Source: Fagopyrum homotropicum
Lineage: Eukaryota > Streptophyta > Magnoliopsida > Caryophyllales > Polygonaceae
Assembly: GCA_033239125.1 (NCBI GenBank)
Contig: BSWB01000005.1
Span: 101,803,994 to 101,867,993, forward strand
Length of the DNA stretch: 64,000 bases
Direction: 5' to 3'
The notes under the pieces are model-generated. The model searched no databases. It saw only the letters and a list, made by a program, of their open reading frames with translations, and was not told the origin of the DNA. Shown one piece after another: positions 36,476 through 49,249 of this stretch; within the stretch, counting starts at the first letter, position 1, and each line of letters begins with the position of its first letter. Made by a program: the position numbers and the translations under genes.

Positions 36476-38915
36476 GTAACCATTGGTCTTCATTTTATGT
36501 AAATTAATGGTATGTAGTAGACATTTATGTAATACATCAAACATTATACTCATGCGTTGTTGATTATATTAAACAGGACAGGTTCAGCCTGATAAACCAT
36601 CAACCAGTGCATCCAAAGGTGTAGGTAAGAGGAAACTGGAAGAAGCCATACCCAATCTAGAAGCCAAAAGGTTAAATTTATTTATATTTACATATATTAC
36701 ATCAATGTATATGTATTTATTAGATTTATGTAGTATAAGAAATATAACACTTCATATATACACATATAGTTCTGCGTCCAAAAGCATGGGAAAGAGGAAA
36801 AAGCAAACACCCAAGCCATCTCCAGAACCAACAAGGTTAAACTTATGTATATGTACTTATGTATATGTAATATGCTTATGTACAATGAATTATATGTCTT
36901 AATACGTACAGAATATATTATCTATCATTTGACAAATATGTAGATCATCAAAGCGCATTAACAAGGCCAAGGATTCACCATCACCACTCAATACTGAGCA
37001 GACTCCTTCAGAACCCCATACAGAGGACCAACATAATGTCAATATTTCTGCGGGAAAGAAGTCCACCCCTGTGCCACATGACACAACTAAGTAAGCAAAA
37101 TAACTGCACTTTATATACAATAATATTACATTATGTATATTCAGAAATATGGTGTACCTTATGTATGTCCATAATAAACAGCACTCAACCTGAACAAGCA
37201 CAACCATTATGGGTTCAAGTGTTGATGTTAAAGATGGATGCAGTACAGAAAGGACAAGACATTCTTGCTCAAAAAGTTGATGCAATGCAGAAGGTGCAGA
37301 GTATTCTGTGTGAAAAAGTGGAGGAACAAGGGATTCTGATTGATGATCTGACGACTTATGCAACAGACTTAGGTTCTCTCTACGAGCAGTTAGACACAAC
37401 TGTGTTTGTGTCTAGCAAGAGAATTGAAAAGAACATAAAGAGTTGTGTAAATGATGCTATGAAACAATATGCGTCAGCTGAAGTTCATCAATCTCACGCA
37501 ACAAAAAGCGATCATCAAACAGCTGATGTCGATCAAATTCCTACCAAAGATGCCATGGATGATGTAATGGTAGAGGAAATTGGTGCTGAATCCAGTGAGG
37601 TATGATATATTTATGACAAACTATCAACTTTATGTACACTGTCAGTGATTGATACATAAATTTAGAATTATGAATCTGTTATATTATGTAGTATATAATG
37701 TCCATGCATATGAACTGTATGTAGTTGTTACAGTAGCAAATTTATGTAGGAAATTGTGTACATTACTAATGTATGTGCAAATTATATTTATAACTGTTTA
37801 TGTATTAACAAAACATGTATATTTATGTACAGAATTCTGAAAAAGCCGTGCCAGAAAGGAAGGTGGGTTTAAGAATGCCCAAAGAAAGTAAATATAAACG
37901 CACACCCTTCCGCAAAAATGTCAAGCTACCTAAAGAACCACACATGGGTATGTTGACATTAAAAGAGCGACAAACCCTATACAATTGGGTCAAAAACAAA
38001 GACGGGAATGGGTCAGTAAGAGGTTTCATAAAGATCATATCCAAGGACACAATTGAATCCATTATTAAGCCTGGCGGTTGGATTAAAGATGAGGTTTGTA
38101 TACTACACTGAATTTATGTACATATCTATTTATGTCATTTACATAATATTGTCATGTGTTTATAATGTAAATTAGGTTATTGATGAGCTGATTATGCATA
38201 TCCGTACATCTGTGAAAATTCAGAAAAATATGGACGCATCGCTGTACTACCAACTGGATGGACCCGAGCTTACAACCGTACAACATTTTCAAATTTCTTG
38301 GACATTAAGAATGACAAACCAAACTTCAAAGAAAGTATGTTTCAAGTCATCACCGGCAATGTTCCACAAATGTTTCCCAAATCACTGTATGATGTCGACA
38401 TCATTTACTCTCCATTCAACCTTCTGGACACTCACTGGGTCGCATTGGAAATAAACTTGCTTGACTGGTGTATTTATGTGTACGACGCACAAGTCACGTA
38501 CATCAAGGAGGACAAATTACAGCACCTTATCGAGCCCCTTGCTGTTATGTTCCCACAGGTTCTGAGGGTCCATGGTAAGCATTCTAGACTGGAAGACAAG
38601 CTCAAGATCCCATTGAAAGTGATCAGGAAGAATGATTTAAACACAAATGCTGATGGGTATGTACTGTATTTTGCTAATTAATTTTGTGTTACATTTTTTA
38701 TGTGTTAACCACAATGAAACATAAACTGATTTCATTTTATCCCTTTGCATTGTAGGGGTAGCTGTGGAATATACACGTTGAAATACATTCAATATCTTGC
38801 GTCTGGTAGGAAGTATTTCAGTGACATAGATGATGAAGTCGTTCAAGCGGTTAGGGAGCAGATTGCAAATGTTGTGTTTACAAGACAGTGGAAGAATTGG
38901 GCTGAAGAAATGTGA

Positions 38916-39455
38916 TTTTGTTCAAACAATATGCACTGTTGATCATGAGCATAGTTATGTAGAAAGAAGTTGTAAAATACTTATGTATCCAGCCTTTTAT
39001 GTGTTGTTAGTTTATGTACGGTTTCGATTTGTTATGTAGACATCTATTATGAACATAATTGTTTCTTTTGACGTTATGTAATGTTTTGATATGCACAAAT
39101 TCTCATATTATGTATATATTTAGTTCCAACATAATTATGTAGTGATCCATTGTGCACTGTTTTTTTTAGTTTAATACAAACATAATAATTTTACATATAC
39201 ATAAGTGTATGTTTATGCACTCGCATATGTAACATCATCATTATACAGAGTGCTCTCCAACATATGTGATGGATTTATGTACCTATGTAGTTCAGTTGCC
39301 AACTTCAATGATGTATCTTTAAGTATGATAATCGAGGTTATAGTTCACAATATAGTCAAATAAACGTAACTACAGTAATATCCACCAAATGTGTTAAACA
39401 AACAACAAAGTCAAGCAATATTAGTCAAAACTGGTTCATCTACATAACATAAACT
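38916..39455. other. Convergent 3' regions of the two MULE genes
   Basis: About 540 bases separate the stop of the protease gene (38913-38915) from the stop of the transposase (39456-39458). The sequence is AT-rich with many TTATGTA words on the plus strand. It presumably holds both polyadenylation regions. No further gene is seen. Confidence 0.5.
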
Positions 39456-42044
39456 CTATTTTGGTTGATTCTGACAAGTTCTCTTCGTGTGCCCGCTACA
39501 GCCGCAACAACTGCATTTCCTATTGCTGCTTTGTTCCCACGTCGAACGGAATCTGGCTTTTGGCATTCTACCACACCTTTTACGCTTCAATGGAGGCTCA
39601 CATTTCATTTCTGCTATTGAAGTAGGAATACACCACTCTGACTTACTAGGTAATGGATAGATGATATCCACATAACCAGCCCTCCAACTGTCTGATGAAT
39701 AGTACTTGCCAACTAGAAAGGATGGACTCATACCCACATGTTTTGCAGCTGCAATGGCATGTATGCATGGTATTTCTTCAATATCAAACTCTTTACATGT
39801 ACAAGTTTTCTTCTCCAAACAAACAATCACGTGCTCTTCACACATTTTTACTTCAAATTCCAACTTCTCTGCATCAAGGACGCACACAAAGTACATCGCA
39901 CACGCATCAAACCGCTTCTGAATAATTGCCTCAATCTTAGGAGTCGATACCTCTACACAAGCTTTGGACTTTTGACGGCGTTCAGCAAACCATCGGGTCA
40001 TAAATTGCCTTATTTCATCCAGCATTGCCATGACAGGATACTCTCTACCTTCTTTCATCAATGCATTTACACACTCTGTGTTGTTACTAGTCATTATATT
40101 GTATCTTTTCGCAGGTGAGAAGGAGCGTGCCCACGTAGAAATCCCTATTTCATTCAGCAATTCTCCCACCTTCGGTTTCTCCTATACATACATAAATCAT
40201 GTGTAAGGTAATCATCATAATATAAGATATACAGTACATAATTTATATGCTTATGTACCTCCGATATTTTATGTAATATTTCAATGCAAATGCTGTCTTT
40301 GTAGCTCGTTGCCGCATCAATGAACATTTGTAGGATCCTGTTTGATCTTGTCCTCTTCCTCAAATTACCTTTTAGATGCCAAATACAGTACTCATGGAAG
40401 GCTAGTTGGTAATTCGATGCTATACCCTTCTTAATCGATGCATGGCGATCGGACACAAACACAAGCTCCTTGTTGTCCATTACGACACGTCTCATATTCT
40501 TGAAAAAGAAATTCCAAGATGCATCATTTTCACTATCAACAATACCAAAAGCAACGGGGTATATTTGTTGGTTTGCATCTTGTGCAGTGGCGACTAGCAA
40601 TACCCCACCATATTTTCCACTAAGATGTGTCTCATCAACAGTGATTACCTACATAAACCGTAGACGTTTTCACAAACCAACTTATGCACAAAAAACTGAC
40701 CATGAATATATGCACATAAACAAGTGTATCCAACATTATGTAACAGAGAACTTCAATACAAAAACAAAATCAGGGTTTTTATTATTATGTACCTTTCTCA
40801 TCACACTCAAACCCCGAACGGACGGTCCGAACGACAGAAAAACATATTTGAACCTACTCTCCTCGTCGTGTATGAAGTCCACAATCGTTCCTTCATTTAC
40901 CTCCACCAACATAAATAAGTATGCAGGTATTGTGTTATAATTGTCCACCGATGTACCTCTAATCATGTCTTTCACTGTCTCTTGAGCTTTCCAACACTTC
41001 CAATAGCTAGCGTCAATTCGATGCAAACTCTTCATTACGGTGATGATCTGATGCACCGAAGGTAATTTCTTTGAATTACCGTACCTACATAAAGTTGATT
41101 GTCACTAAAAGTAGGATACATAACATATAATTCACACGCATTAGCAGATACATAAATTCAGTCCGACAAATACATGCAACTTACATTGTCTTAACCTTTT
41201 CAGCTATTACGTGATACGAAGCTCCTCTATTTGACTCCCGCCGCAAATGGAACGAGGAAGTGTGTGTCGAAACATACTTTGTGGTGGTGAAGTATGTTGT
41301 TTGACCGAGCATTGAAAAGCGGACCCTCCATTTACAATCTTCATCTACACAACTCGCAGTCACTGCCTTCATTTTCGACTTTACTATCTTGTATTGTGAG
41401 CATTCAGAAATTGAATGTAGACACAATGCATTTTTAACTTCAGTCTTCGAATGATATATCTTCCCAACTTGTAGTTGCAAATCGTCTCCTGATGATACAT
41501 AACTATTGATATGTGGAACTATTGCAAGTGCGTTATTGTTTGCATCTCCTACCGACTCGCTCTCAATCACACTAGAACCTGTTGTACATAAATCAGGTTC
41601 TATATCTGCTACATCAGTTTGTACTTCATGATTCAAATGATGACCTGAATCTTGTGTTCCATCTTTCAATTCAGCTTCCTGACCATGTAATTCGGTTGGA
41701 ATCCCTCCCACACTCTTATGCAGATCAACTTTGTTCACACATAAAGGGAGACTCCAACTAAACTGTGGGAGACCATTTATGTGTACAAACGTATCCAAAT
41801 CATCCTTTGTGTTAACATCAAATGGTTTTAGACCCTCATTGAAAGGATTCTTGTATGACAAGCATAAATCAAACAGTGTTAAAGATATTCCAAATAGCAA
41901 TGCAATCTTCTCCTTTAACACATCAAATGTGCATTCAACTGATAGCAATAACGGCTTACTTGACTGTACTTCAATGTAGCTCCACACACCTTCATCAAAT
42001 TTCCAATGTCCGTCAAAATAAATTGTCACAAACACCACCCTCAT
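39456..42044 (-). CDS. MULE transposase (mudrA-like, SWIM zinc finger), four exons, open
   Basis: Exons on the minus strand: 42044-41185, 41084-40793, 40648-40259 and 40181-39456. GT/AG sites and phases agree, giving 755 codons without a stop. The chosen start is MRVVFVTIYFDGHW, typical of the family; an upstream in-frame ATG exists but reads through low-complexity sequence. Domains: a PB1-like N-terminal region, the MuDR DNA-binding region around CSQYKIVKSKMKAV/CKWRVRFS, the catalytic MULE domain with VDETHLSGKYGG (first Asp) and VFVSDRHASIKKGI (second Asp), the SWIM finger CTCKEFDIEEIPCIHAIAAAK, and a C-terminal knuckle CSCCGCSGHTKRTC. It would cut and paste MULE ends. It is the only uninterrupted DNA-transposon transposase in the window; whether it is expressed cannot be told. 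Confidence 0.88.
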
Positions 42045-43412
42045 GATTTCTACAATAAAGGTACAGAATATAAGAAATATGTCAATAGCTTCCTCACGCT
42101 TTGTACATAATATTTCAGTAATTACATAAACCAAACTTATGTACACATATAAATAGAGCATTATTCTCGTTAACTACATGAATAGTTTGTCAAACAATAC
42201 ATAACTTAGACATTACATAACTTATGTTAACATAAATATTTCACATATTTTATATAATCTACATAATCTTACCAACTTACATATTATATAATACAAACAT
42301 AAACCAAATTTATACTTTCAACAGTTATGTACAATCAACTAAATGAACATAATTTATGCACTTATACATAAACATACACCGAAATTATGTAAACATACGC
42401 ACATAAAATTATGTTCATCACATTCTGCATAAAATTATGTTCATCACCGAAATTATGTAAACATACGCACATAAAATTATGTTATTCACTGTTACATAAA
42501 TTTAAATACTACATAGTATTAAACATATACATAAACCAAACTTATGTACACATAAACACATTAGATTATGTTCGTCACTTTCATCATTACAGACCCTCAC
42601 CACATTAAACTGAAAGACACATACATTTTACAACTACATAAATCTAAGTAGATACATAAAATACGCAGGCATATCACATTAATTTCTCAACTACAATGTT
42701 ATAAACTTGAACATTTACAAACTTATGTACACATACAGAGATAAAATTATGTTCGTCTCCTTCATCAATATCAACACTCAGCACATAAAAGATCACCGAC
42801 ATGTATATATACGAAATACAAAGTATGAACCATCTACATAAATTACGCAGAGCAAATGTGAGAATTATCCACCAATTAAACGATTGAATGTACATACCTC
42901 ACAGATCTGGAAAAAAATGTCTCACAACGCTTGGATCTACAGATCGAGTTTTTTGTCTCAAAAATCGCACAAAACAAACGATTGGATCTACAGATTGACA
43001 ATCCGAATGTTGACGATCTCACAGCCGTAACGATTGAACAAACAGAACATCAAACCGAAATAAATCGGCAGTAATCGAACAAAAAATAGTGAAAATGTAT
43101 ATGACAGTAGACGAAAGCTCTGTACACTTGGTGGTTATGGATGCAGAAATGGGGGAATTTCGTGATGCTTGTATCACGTTTACAAGGAATGTATATTTTC
43201 TTTCCTAACAACTTCCTGATTTGTAGGGGACCACAATAAATAACCTTATTTATTTAATTAAAACTGCCACATCACCTTTTTTATTTCCATCAGGGGTATG
43301 AATTTTGTTAGGAATTAATCTTTATTAAAAAATTAATTGGGGCCTAGTTTATCTACATTATTGCAAAATAGCCTATTTAATACACAGTAATACATAAATG
43401 ACCTACTTACCC
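42045..43412 (-). promoter_or_regulatory. MULE right arm: upstream region of the transposase and terminus
   Basis: Non-coding and very AT-rich. From 42060 to 42880 it is crowded with TACATAA and ACATAAA words (TTATGTA on the minus strand). A leader-like part follows at 42895-43130 (ACAGATCTGG, GGATCTACAGAT repeated at about 42932 and 42985). A 68-bp-period duplication of CACCGAAATTATGTAAACAT lies at 42377-42485. No gene is seen. Confidence 0.5.
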
Positions 43413-44534
<1,122 letters not shown>

Positions 44535-46230
44535 CCTCGAAGGCCATTGAACCTCGCCGGAGAAGAAGCCGAGAAGCCCTCTAAGAAGCGCCCTAATCGG
44601 GGCCTTTGCAACTCCACTGCCATCTCACCACCTTCTTCTCTCCCTCCCTCTTTGTTCTCTTCTGCCTCCGAGGATCAGCCTCTTCCGCCAAGGAGAAGGG
44701 CCGCATGTGATACGCTGCCTCTACCGGAGAAGCTTCGCAACCAGGGAAGAGGTCCTCGTCGTGCCCTGCCTGCTCGAACCCTTCCGGAGCCATGGTCACC
44801 GCCCTGTGATGTCTCCCGCCGTGAGCTGCAAGGGTTAAAAGAAAACCCTTTTGAATTTCAGATCGAGCCCCTCTTTTCTTTGTAAATTACAAAAGTGACC
44901 CAATAATTTGTATTTACAGATTTAACCCAAATTTTTAGAAAATGATGATCTACCCTCTATGGAATTATTTACAGATTATGGCCAAGGTTTTATTTACGGA
45001 AAATAGTCCAAGTTTCTAGTTTTGTTCAGCTTATCCGGAAAATATATTTACGGTTTTTAAACTTGAGTTTTACTTTGAGTTCTATTCTTATATTTATATA
45101 TTCTATATTTTATACCTTGTTGTTAATCTCAGTTTATGGAAAGGATTTTATTGCGGATTTTAACCTTGGTTTTTGAAAGCGATTTTTCCTTAGATAGATA
45201 TATCTTAAAACTTCCATTCAAATTTAGTGTATAAGCTAAATTTGCTTAGCTTTGGTTTTAGGTCCGGAAGCGCCCGATATAGACCAACGAATCCATTCTT
45301 GACATCCGCAGATCGTCTTCCTCCTTTGACCTCGTGTGAGTACGTCCTTCCTCCATCAAGTTATGTTTATTGGTAGTATCATGCTAGGTTGGATCTAGCA
45401 TAACTTTGATGAGCGAATGTCATGTAGTGGATTTTGGGACCTTAGGCGAGTGTGATGAGCATGTTGGACCTCATAGGCTTTTACATTGTTTTTGGTTGTT
45501 GAGTATGATCATATAAGAGTAGTAGGTTGTTGAGAGATCTCCTCATGCGTTGAGTGAGATGTGAGTATGATAGATTTTAGGATGCGGTCCTAGAATGAGA
45601 GTCAAATGATCTTGAGTAGATCATTTGTTTGGAAGTCCTAGACTTTTTGAGTTGAGCGGGTTTTGATAGATATCTTCTTGTGAGCAGGTTGTATGCTTCT
45701 TCCCAAGGGAAACGAGAGAGTTTTGTGAGTTAGCGTTTGGAACGAGTTAAGTCTCCGGACTTACTTAGCTGGTATTCCATGTATTAGTTTCAATGCGTGT
45801 TTGGTGGTGTGTGTTTATTGTTTATGTTGTAACAACAAAACCGGACATAAGACGTACGATATTATATTTTAATATTGGCCCAAGTGTATGATAACGGGCG
45901 GTGACAACATTGTCTAGCTCTTGCGGAAGCTAGGGGGTGATCGGTGACTAGCCTGGGCAGGTAGACGGCCAGATGCATCAGTGTCATTCATTGACGGTGA
46001 GTAGGAACCGAAGCGAGATCATGCGGTGATTCTCGTGTCACAAACGAAAATTGAATTAAAACGGGATATAACTTAATAATAAAAAGATAATGAACAAGAC
46101 TTGTGTGTTTTTGGAGCATGTTGTGTTTATGGTTATTTTTATGTGTGTGCCATCACCTTGATTGTAATGCTTCGAATATTAGCTAACGGTGTTATACCGA
46201 TGTTGTAGATTGCCTTGCAGGTTAGGAATG
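44535..46230 (+). mobile_element. Solo gypsy LTR (level 1), second segment
   Basis: It starts with the hAT target duplication CCTCGAAG and continues the LTR broken at 8982: the rest of the GC-rich stretch (to about 44850), the AT-rich stretch, ATGCTAGGTTGGATCTAGCA at 45381, further hairpins (45603-45627 among them), the shared block with CCCAAGTGTATGATAACGGG (about 45879-45900), and TTGCCTTGCAGGTTAGGAATG at the end. The last five bases, GAATG, are the left target duplication of the Athila element. Confidence 0.85.
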
Positions 46231-47914
46231 TGTTCGCCCCTAGAGGTGTGTGCAAATAAGCTTTAAATTTATAAAACTAGAATCAAGCAAGCGAACCCGC
46301 AGTGTACGGATCGACGTAGATTAGCAAGAATTCCAGAGTATCGAACACAGGGATTTGGGTGGAACGAACTCGATCGCAGGTTATCAAGCAAGTGAATATG
46401 GGAGTTTGCAAATTATCGGGAAAACAACAATCCTAAAGATCCAAGTATCCAGCTGTGGCAATCGATTCAAGATATACTAATGATATAAAGACAGAGTCGA
46501 GATATGCAAGGGTATACTAATGTAAGGTAATCGTACGGTTGAGGTTCCAAAAACCTTATGTAATTCACCTAAAAGACACTCCCTATACAGGTTGTTGAGG
46601 CTCAATATAGAAAGATTCTAAAGGCAAGGATTAGTATCGAATACCCAAACTTATAATCTAAAGATCAAGACTAACTTATCCGATTGAGGTTGTTGAGGCT
46701 CACAATCGAGGTAGAGGTTGTTGAGGCTTCACTACCACCTAGAAAAGACAAGTCTAAGCTAAGCTAAAGCAAATCTTCAACTTTAGATTAAGGTAAAAGC
46801 AAGCTCGTAGACTTAGGGAAATTACGGTTGAATCTTGAGATTCCACGGTCGTGGAACTCAAGAACAGCCCGTGATTTAGGGTTGTCGGCGATAATTCTCT
46901 AACTCTCAGGGTCTAATCTGTTTACGATCGATCTATCATCATCTAAGCCACAACTATCAACCTTTCACCTTAGAATTGTTAAGGGTTTTTAGCCAATAAC
47001 TGTCATATTGATATTGATTCAAGAATTAAAAGATAAAAGATGAAAACTTTCAAGAACTATCAATAATCTTCAAGTGAATCTCAGAATCACAATCAAGAAC
47101 AAGTGTTTACCTAAAGATTCAAAACGGACCAAGCAATCACAATCTTTAGGAAAGAAGAGAAACGGGATGTCAATCCGATTCTGAATCAAACCTAAACAAG
47201 AAGAGAGATCTTCTTGCAAAATCCTCCAAGAACTTCGACCTTCCACAAACACGAAGATCACAAACAGCAACTCTTCAATATGAACTTTGATCTTCAATGA
47301 GATCTCCAAATTACCTCCAAGATGAGGGTTTTTGCGTTTTGCCGCTAAGCGAGGGTTGAAAAGTCGTAAGCGAGGTGAGCGAGGTGACGGAATCTTGCCT
47401 CATCCGTCTATTTTATAATGCAGGGCAAAATGTCGGCCCGGCCCAATCTTCAAAAGATCGTGGCTTCGAAACATGGCGAAAAGATTCGCCAAAATCACGG
47501 TCGTGGAATCTTTTCACGACCGTAATTTAGGGCGTGGAAACTACTACGGTTAGTTCCACGGCCGTAATATCCCCTGGAATGAACATCGAATTCTGACTTG
47601 GTTTCCACGGCCGTAATTTAGGGTAAGAGCGTGGTTTTTGGCCTTCATTCGTGCATTCCTCAATCTAAGACTCCAAATTGCTTCCAAAAAGTGTCTTCGA
47701 TCTATGGACATATCAACTCAACTCTCCTTTGCTCGATTCCGTTCGGAAATAGCTCCAAATCACCTATAATCAACATAGAACTCGTGTAGACATCCATATC
47801 GACAATATAGGCAATACTAGCTCACATATGCACAAAGCTCAATCAAAGACTATCAATATGAATCAAATACGATTAGAAAACGTGCCTAAAATATCACAAT
47901 ATTTCATGCTAACA
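46231..47914 (-). repeat. 3' LTR of the Athila element
   Basis: It contains several copies of a CACGG(C/T)CGTG-type palindrome and half-sites (46847, 47500, 47552, 47605 regions) and short repeats of GTTGTTGAGGCT (three, about 46590-46730). The 79-codon open frame on the minus strand at 47070-47309 is repeated at 58464-58703 in the other LTR; I do not regard it as a gene. Confidence 0.95.
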
Positions 47915-49249
47915 AATAACCCCATACTTAGCACTTGCTTGTCCCTAAGCAAGGTCTTTCAAAAAGTTTTAAACAAGGGTTAGGATGAAATATGTGTACC
48001 TTCTTTTGGATGGAAGTGACTTCTAAAGAATAGATCATTCTCAAACCTTGCTTCAATCGTTTTTCAAACTTTCACACACTTGATTAGAGAGTAAAAGGCA
48101 AAGAAAACTCATGAATCAATTTAACTTCCAAACAAGCATTATAACCTTCAAATATTATCAAAATCAATCATAAGAACTTCAATTTAGATCACCAAGCCAT
48201 ATAACATTCTTTTGATCTTAAGGACTTTCAAAGAAAAGGTCTAGAGTATGGAAGGGAAGGGAAAACTTTAAGGGAGAGTGGTGCATAAATCCGGGAAAGT
48301 GGACAACTACCTTCTTCTTCTTTTGCGGTTTCCGCAACACTTCACTTAGAGCTTTGCTCTCTTCTTTTTCGACTTTACTTTTGGAGTTATGGATAGAGGT
48401 GCACAAAAACCGAAGCCTAGGAGATTGGCGTTTCTCAAAATTGCAAGAGATGCCTCAAACCCTTAGCGCACATACCATAATCCGCTAGGAATATCGCTCA
48501 ATCCGACTTTGGCAAGACACAAACACCCGGCTATGTGAATGGTGCCGAGTTACTCATCGTCATGATTGACTTCCCCAAACTTATAATTTCTTTCTATTTG
48601 ATTGATTGCAAATAATTGCTCTCATGGCCCTCCCACATCAAACATGCCTTTTTCTCATTCACTTCTCCAAATTCCCGGATAGGTAAGGGAGGCTAATATT
48701 TCAATGAGGAGCTAGATGATCAAAGAAAGAAGAAAGAAAGTATCGAATTGCCTTAATCATTTCAACAAGAAGTATAGGAACTTATAATGTGATTTCAACT
48801 TCAATCTCTCAACATGATTTAGGTAACGTTTTCACATTATAAAGCTTGCAAAAGAGGTAAAATTCATTCATTCAAATTCTTTTCAACTTACAATCCTTTT
48901 AAGCATGCAATTGTCATCAGACTCAATTCACAAGTAGTGATTATCATGGAAATCATCTCAATTCATTAGAAGCACAAAATTTTCAAAATTTTTCAATTTT
49001 TATGGGTTTTTCAAGTCACTTTTCATGCAATGCAAGAATGAAACATGTAACATATAATGAACATGCAATGATAGTCTCGTAATGGAAGCAACATATAGAG
49101 TAGAGTTATTACAGACATTTAGTACATCCCACCCCATACTTAGGGCGAACATTGTCCCTAATGTTCACAAGAAAGAACAAAAGAAAGCAAAAGAAAAAGA
49201 AACTCACAAGTGGTGGCGGGAATGTCTAAAACAAACTGTCATGCATCGA
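47915..49249 (-). other. Athila non-coding region between the third ORF and the 3' LTR
   Basis: About 1.3 kb of AT-rich sequence without a convincing ORF. It has the purine-rich tract at its 3' LTR edge, and CCCCATACTTAG occurs twice on the plus strand (near 47921 and 49132), so a second polypurine-like tract lies just after the third ORF. Confidence 0.55.

Larger units (their letters stand above)
13053..38915 (+). pseudogene. DUF1985 and Ulp1-type (C48) cysteine protease gene of the MULE, split by a retrotransposon
   Basis: Twelve exons can be read: 13053-13133, 13371-13442, 13526-14194, 14547-14878, 14964-15049, 36577-36670, 36770-36835, 36944-37090, 37182-37599, 37833-38093, 38176-38656 and 38756-38915, giving about 955 codons. 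The second and third exons lead into a DUF1985-like domain (YSMWFAINSVLLRFSVMEFCEITGLP). The middle is basic and low-complexity, with a short coiled stretch of repeated MDAVQKGQD/VDAMQKVQS. The C-terminus is the protease: DTHWVALEI (His), YVYDAQ (Asp) and GSCGIYTLKYI (Cys). C48 enzymes cut SUMO or similar proteins. Two breaks exist: an in-frame TAG at 14763-14765, and a one-base loss in the A-run at 38224-38228, needed to join VKIQK to YGRIAVLPTGW. A 21.4-kb retrotransposon sits in the intron after 15049. Confidence 0.82.
11733..43412. mobile_element. Kaonashi/Mutator-like element (MULE, level 3) carrying a Ulp1-like gene
   Basis: The element has two convergent genes: a DUF1985/C48-protease gene on the plus strand (13053-38915) and a mudrA-like transposase on the minus strand (39456-42044). 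This is the arrangement of plant Kaonashi MULEs. The outer ends are approximate. Left GGGCAAATTAGTAATGTA (11733) and the reverse complement of the right end, GGGTAAGTAGGTCATTTATG (43412), look like a diverged terminal inverted repeat, preceded on both sides by AGTTAA. I could not find a 9-bp target duplication. Without its inserted retrotransposons the element is about 10.3 kb. It sits in the hAT element just upstream of the hAT transposase start. Confidence 0.75.

Noticed and set aside
47070..47309. 79-codon frame, repeated at 58464-58703
   Set aside because: It is duplicated only because it lies in both Athila LTRs, with no recognisable domain.
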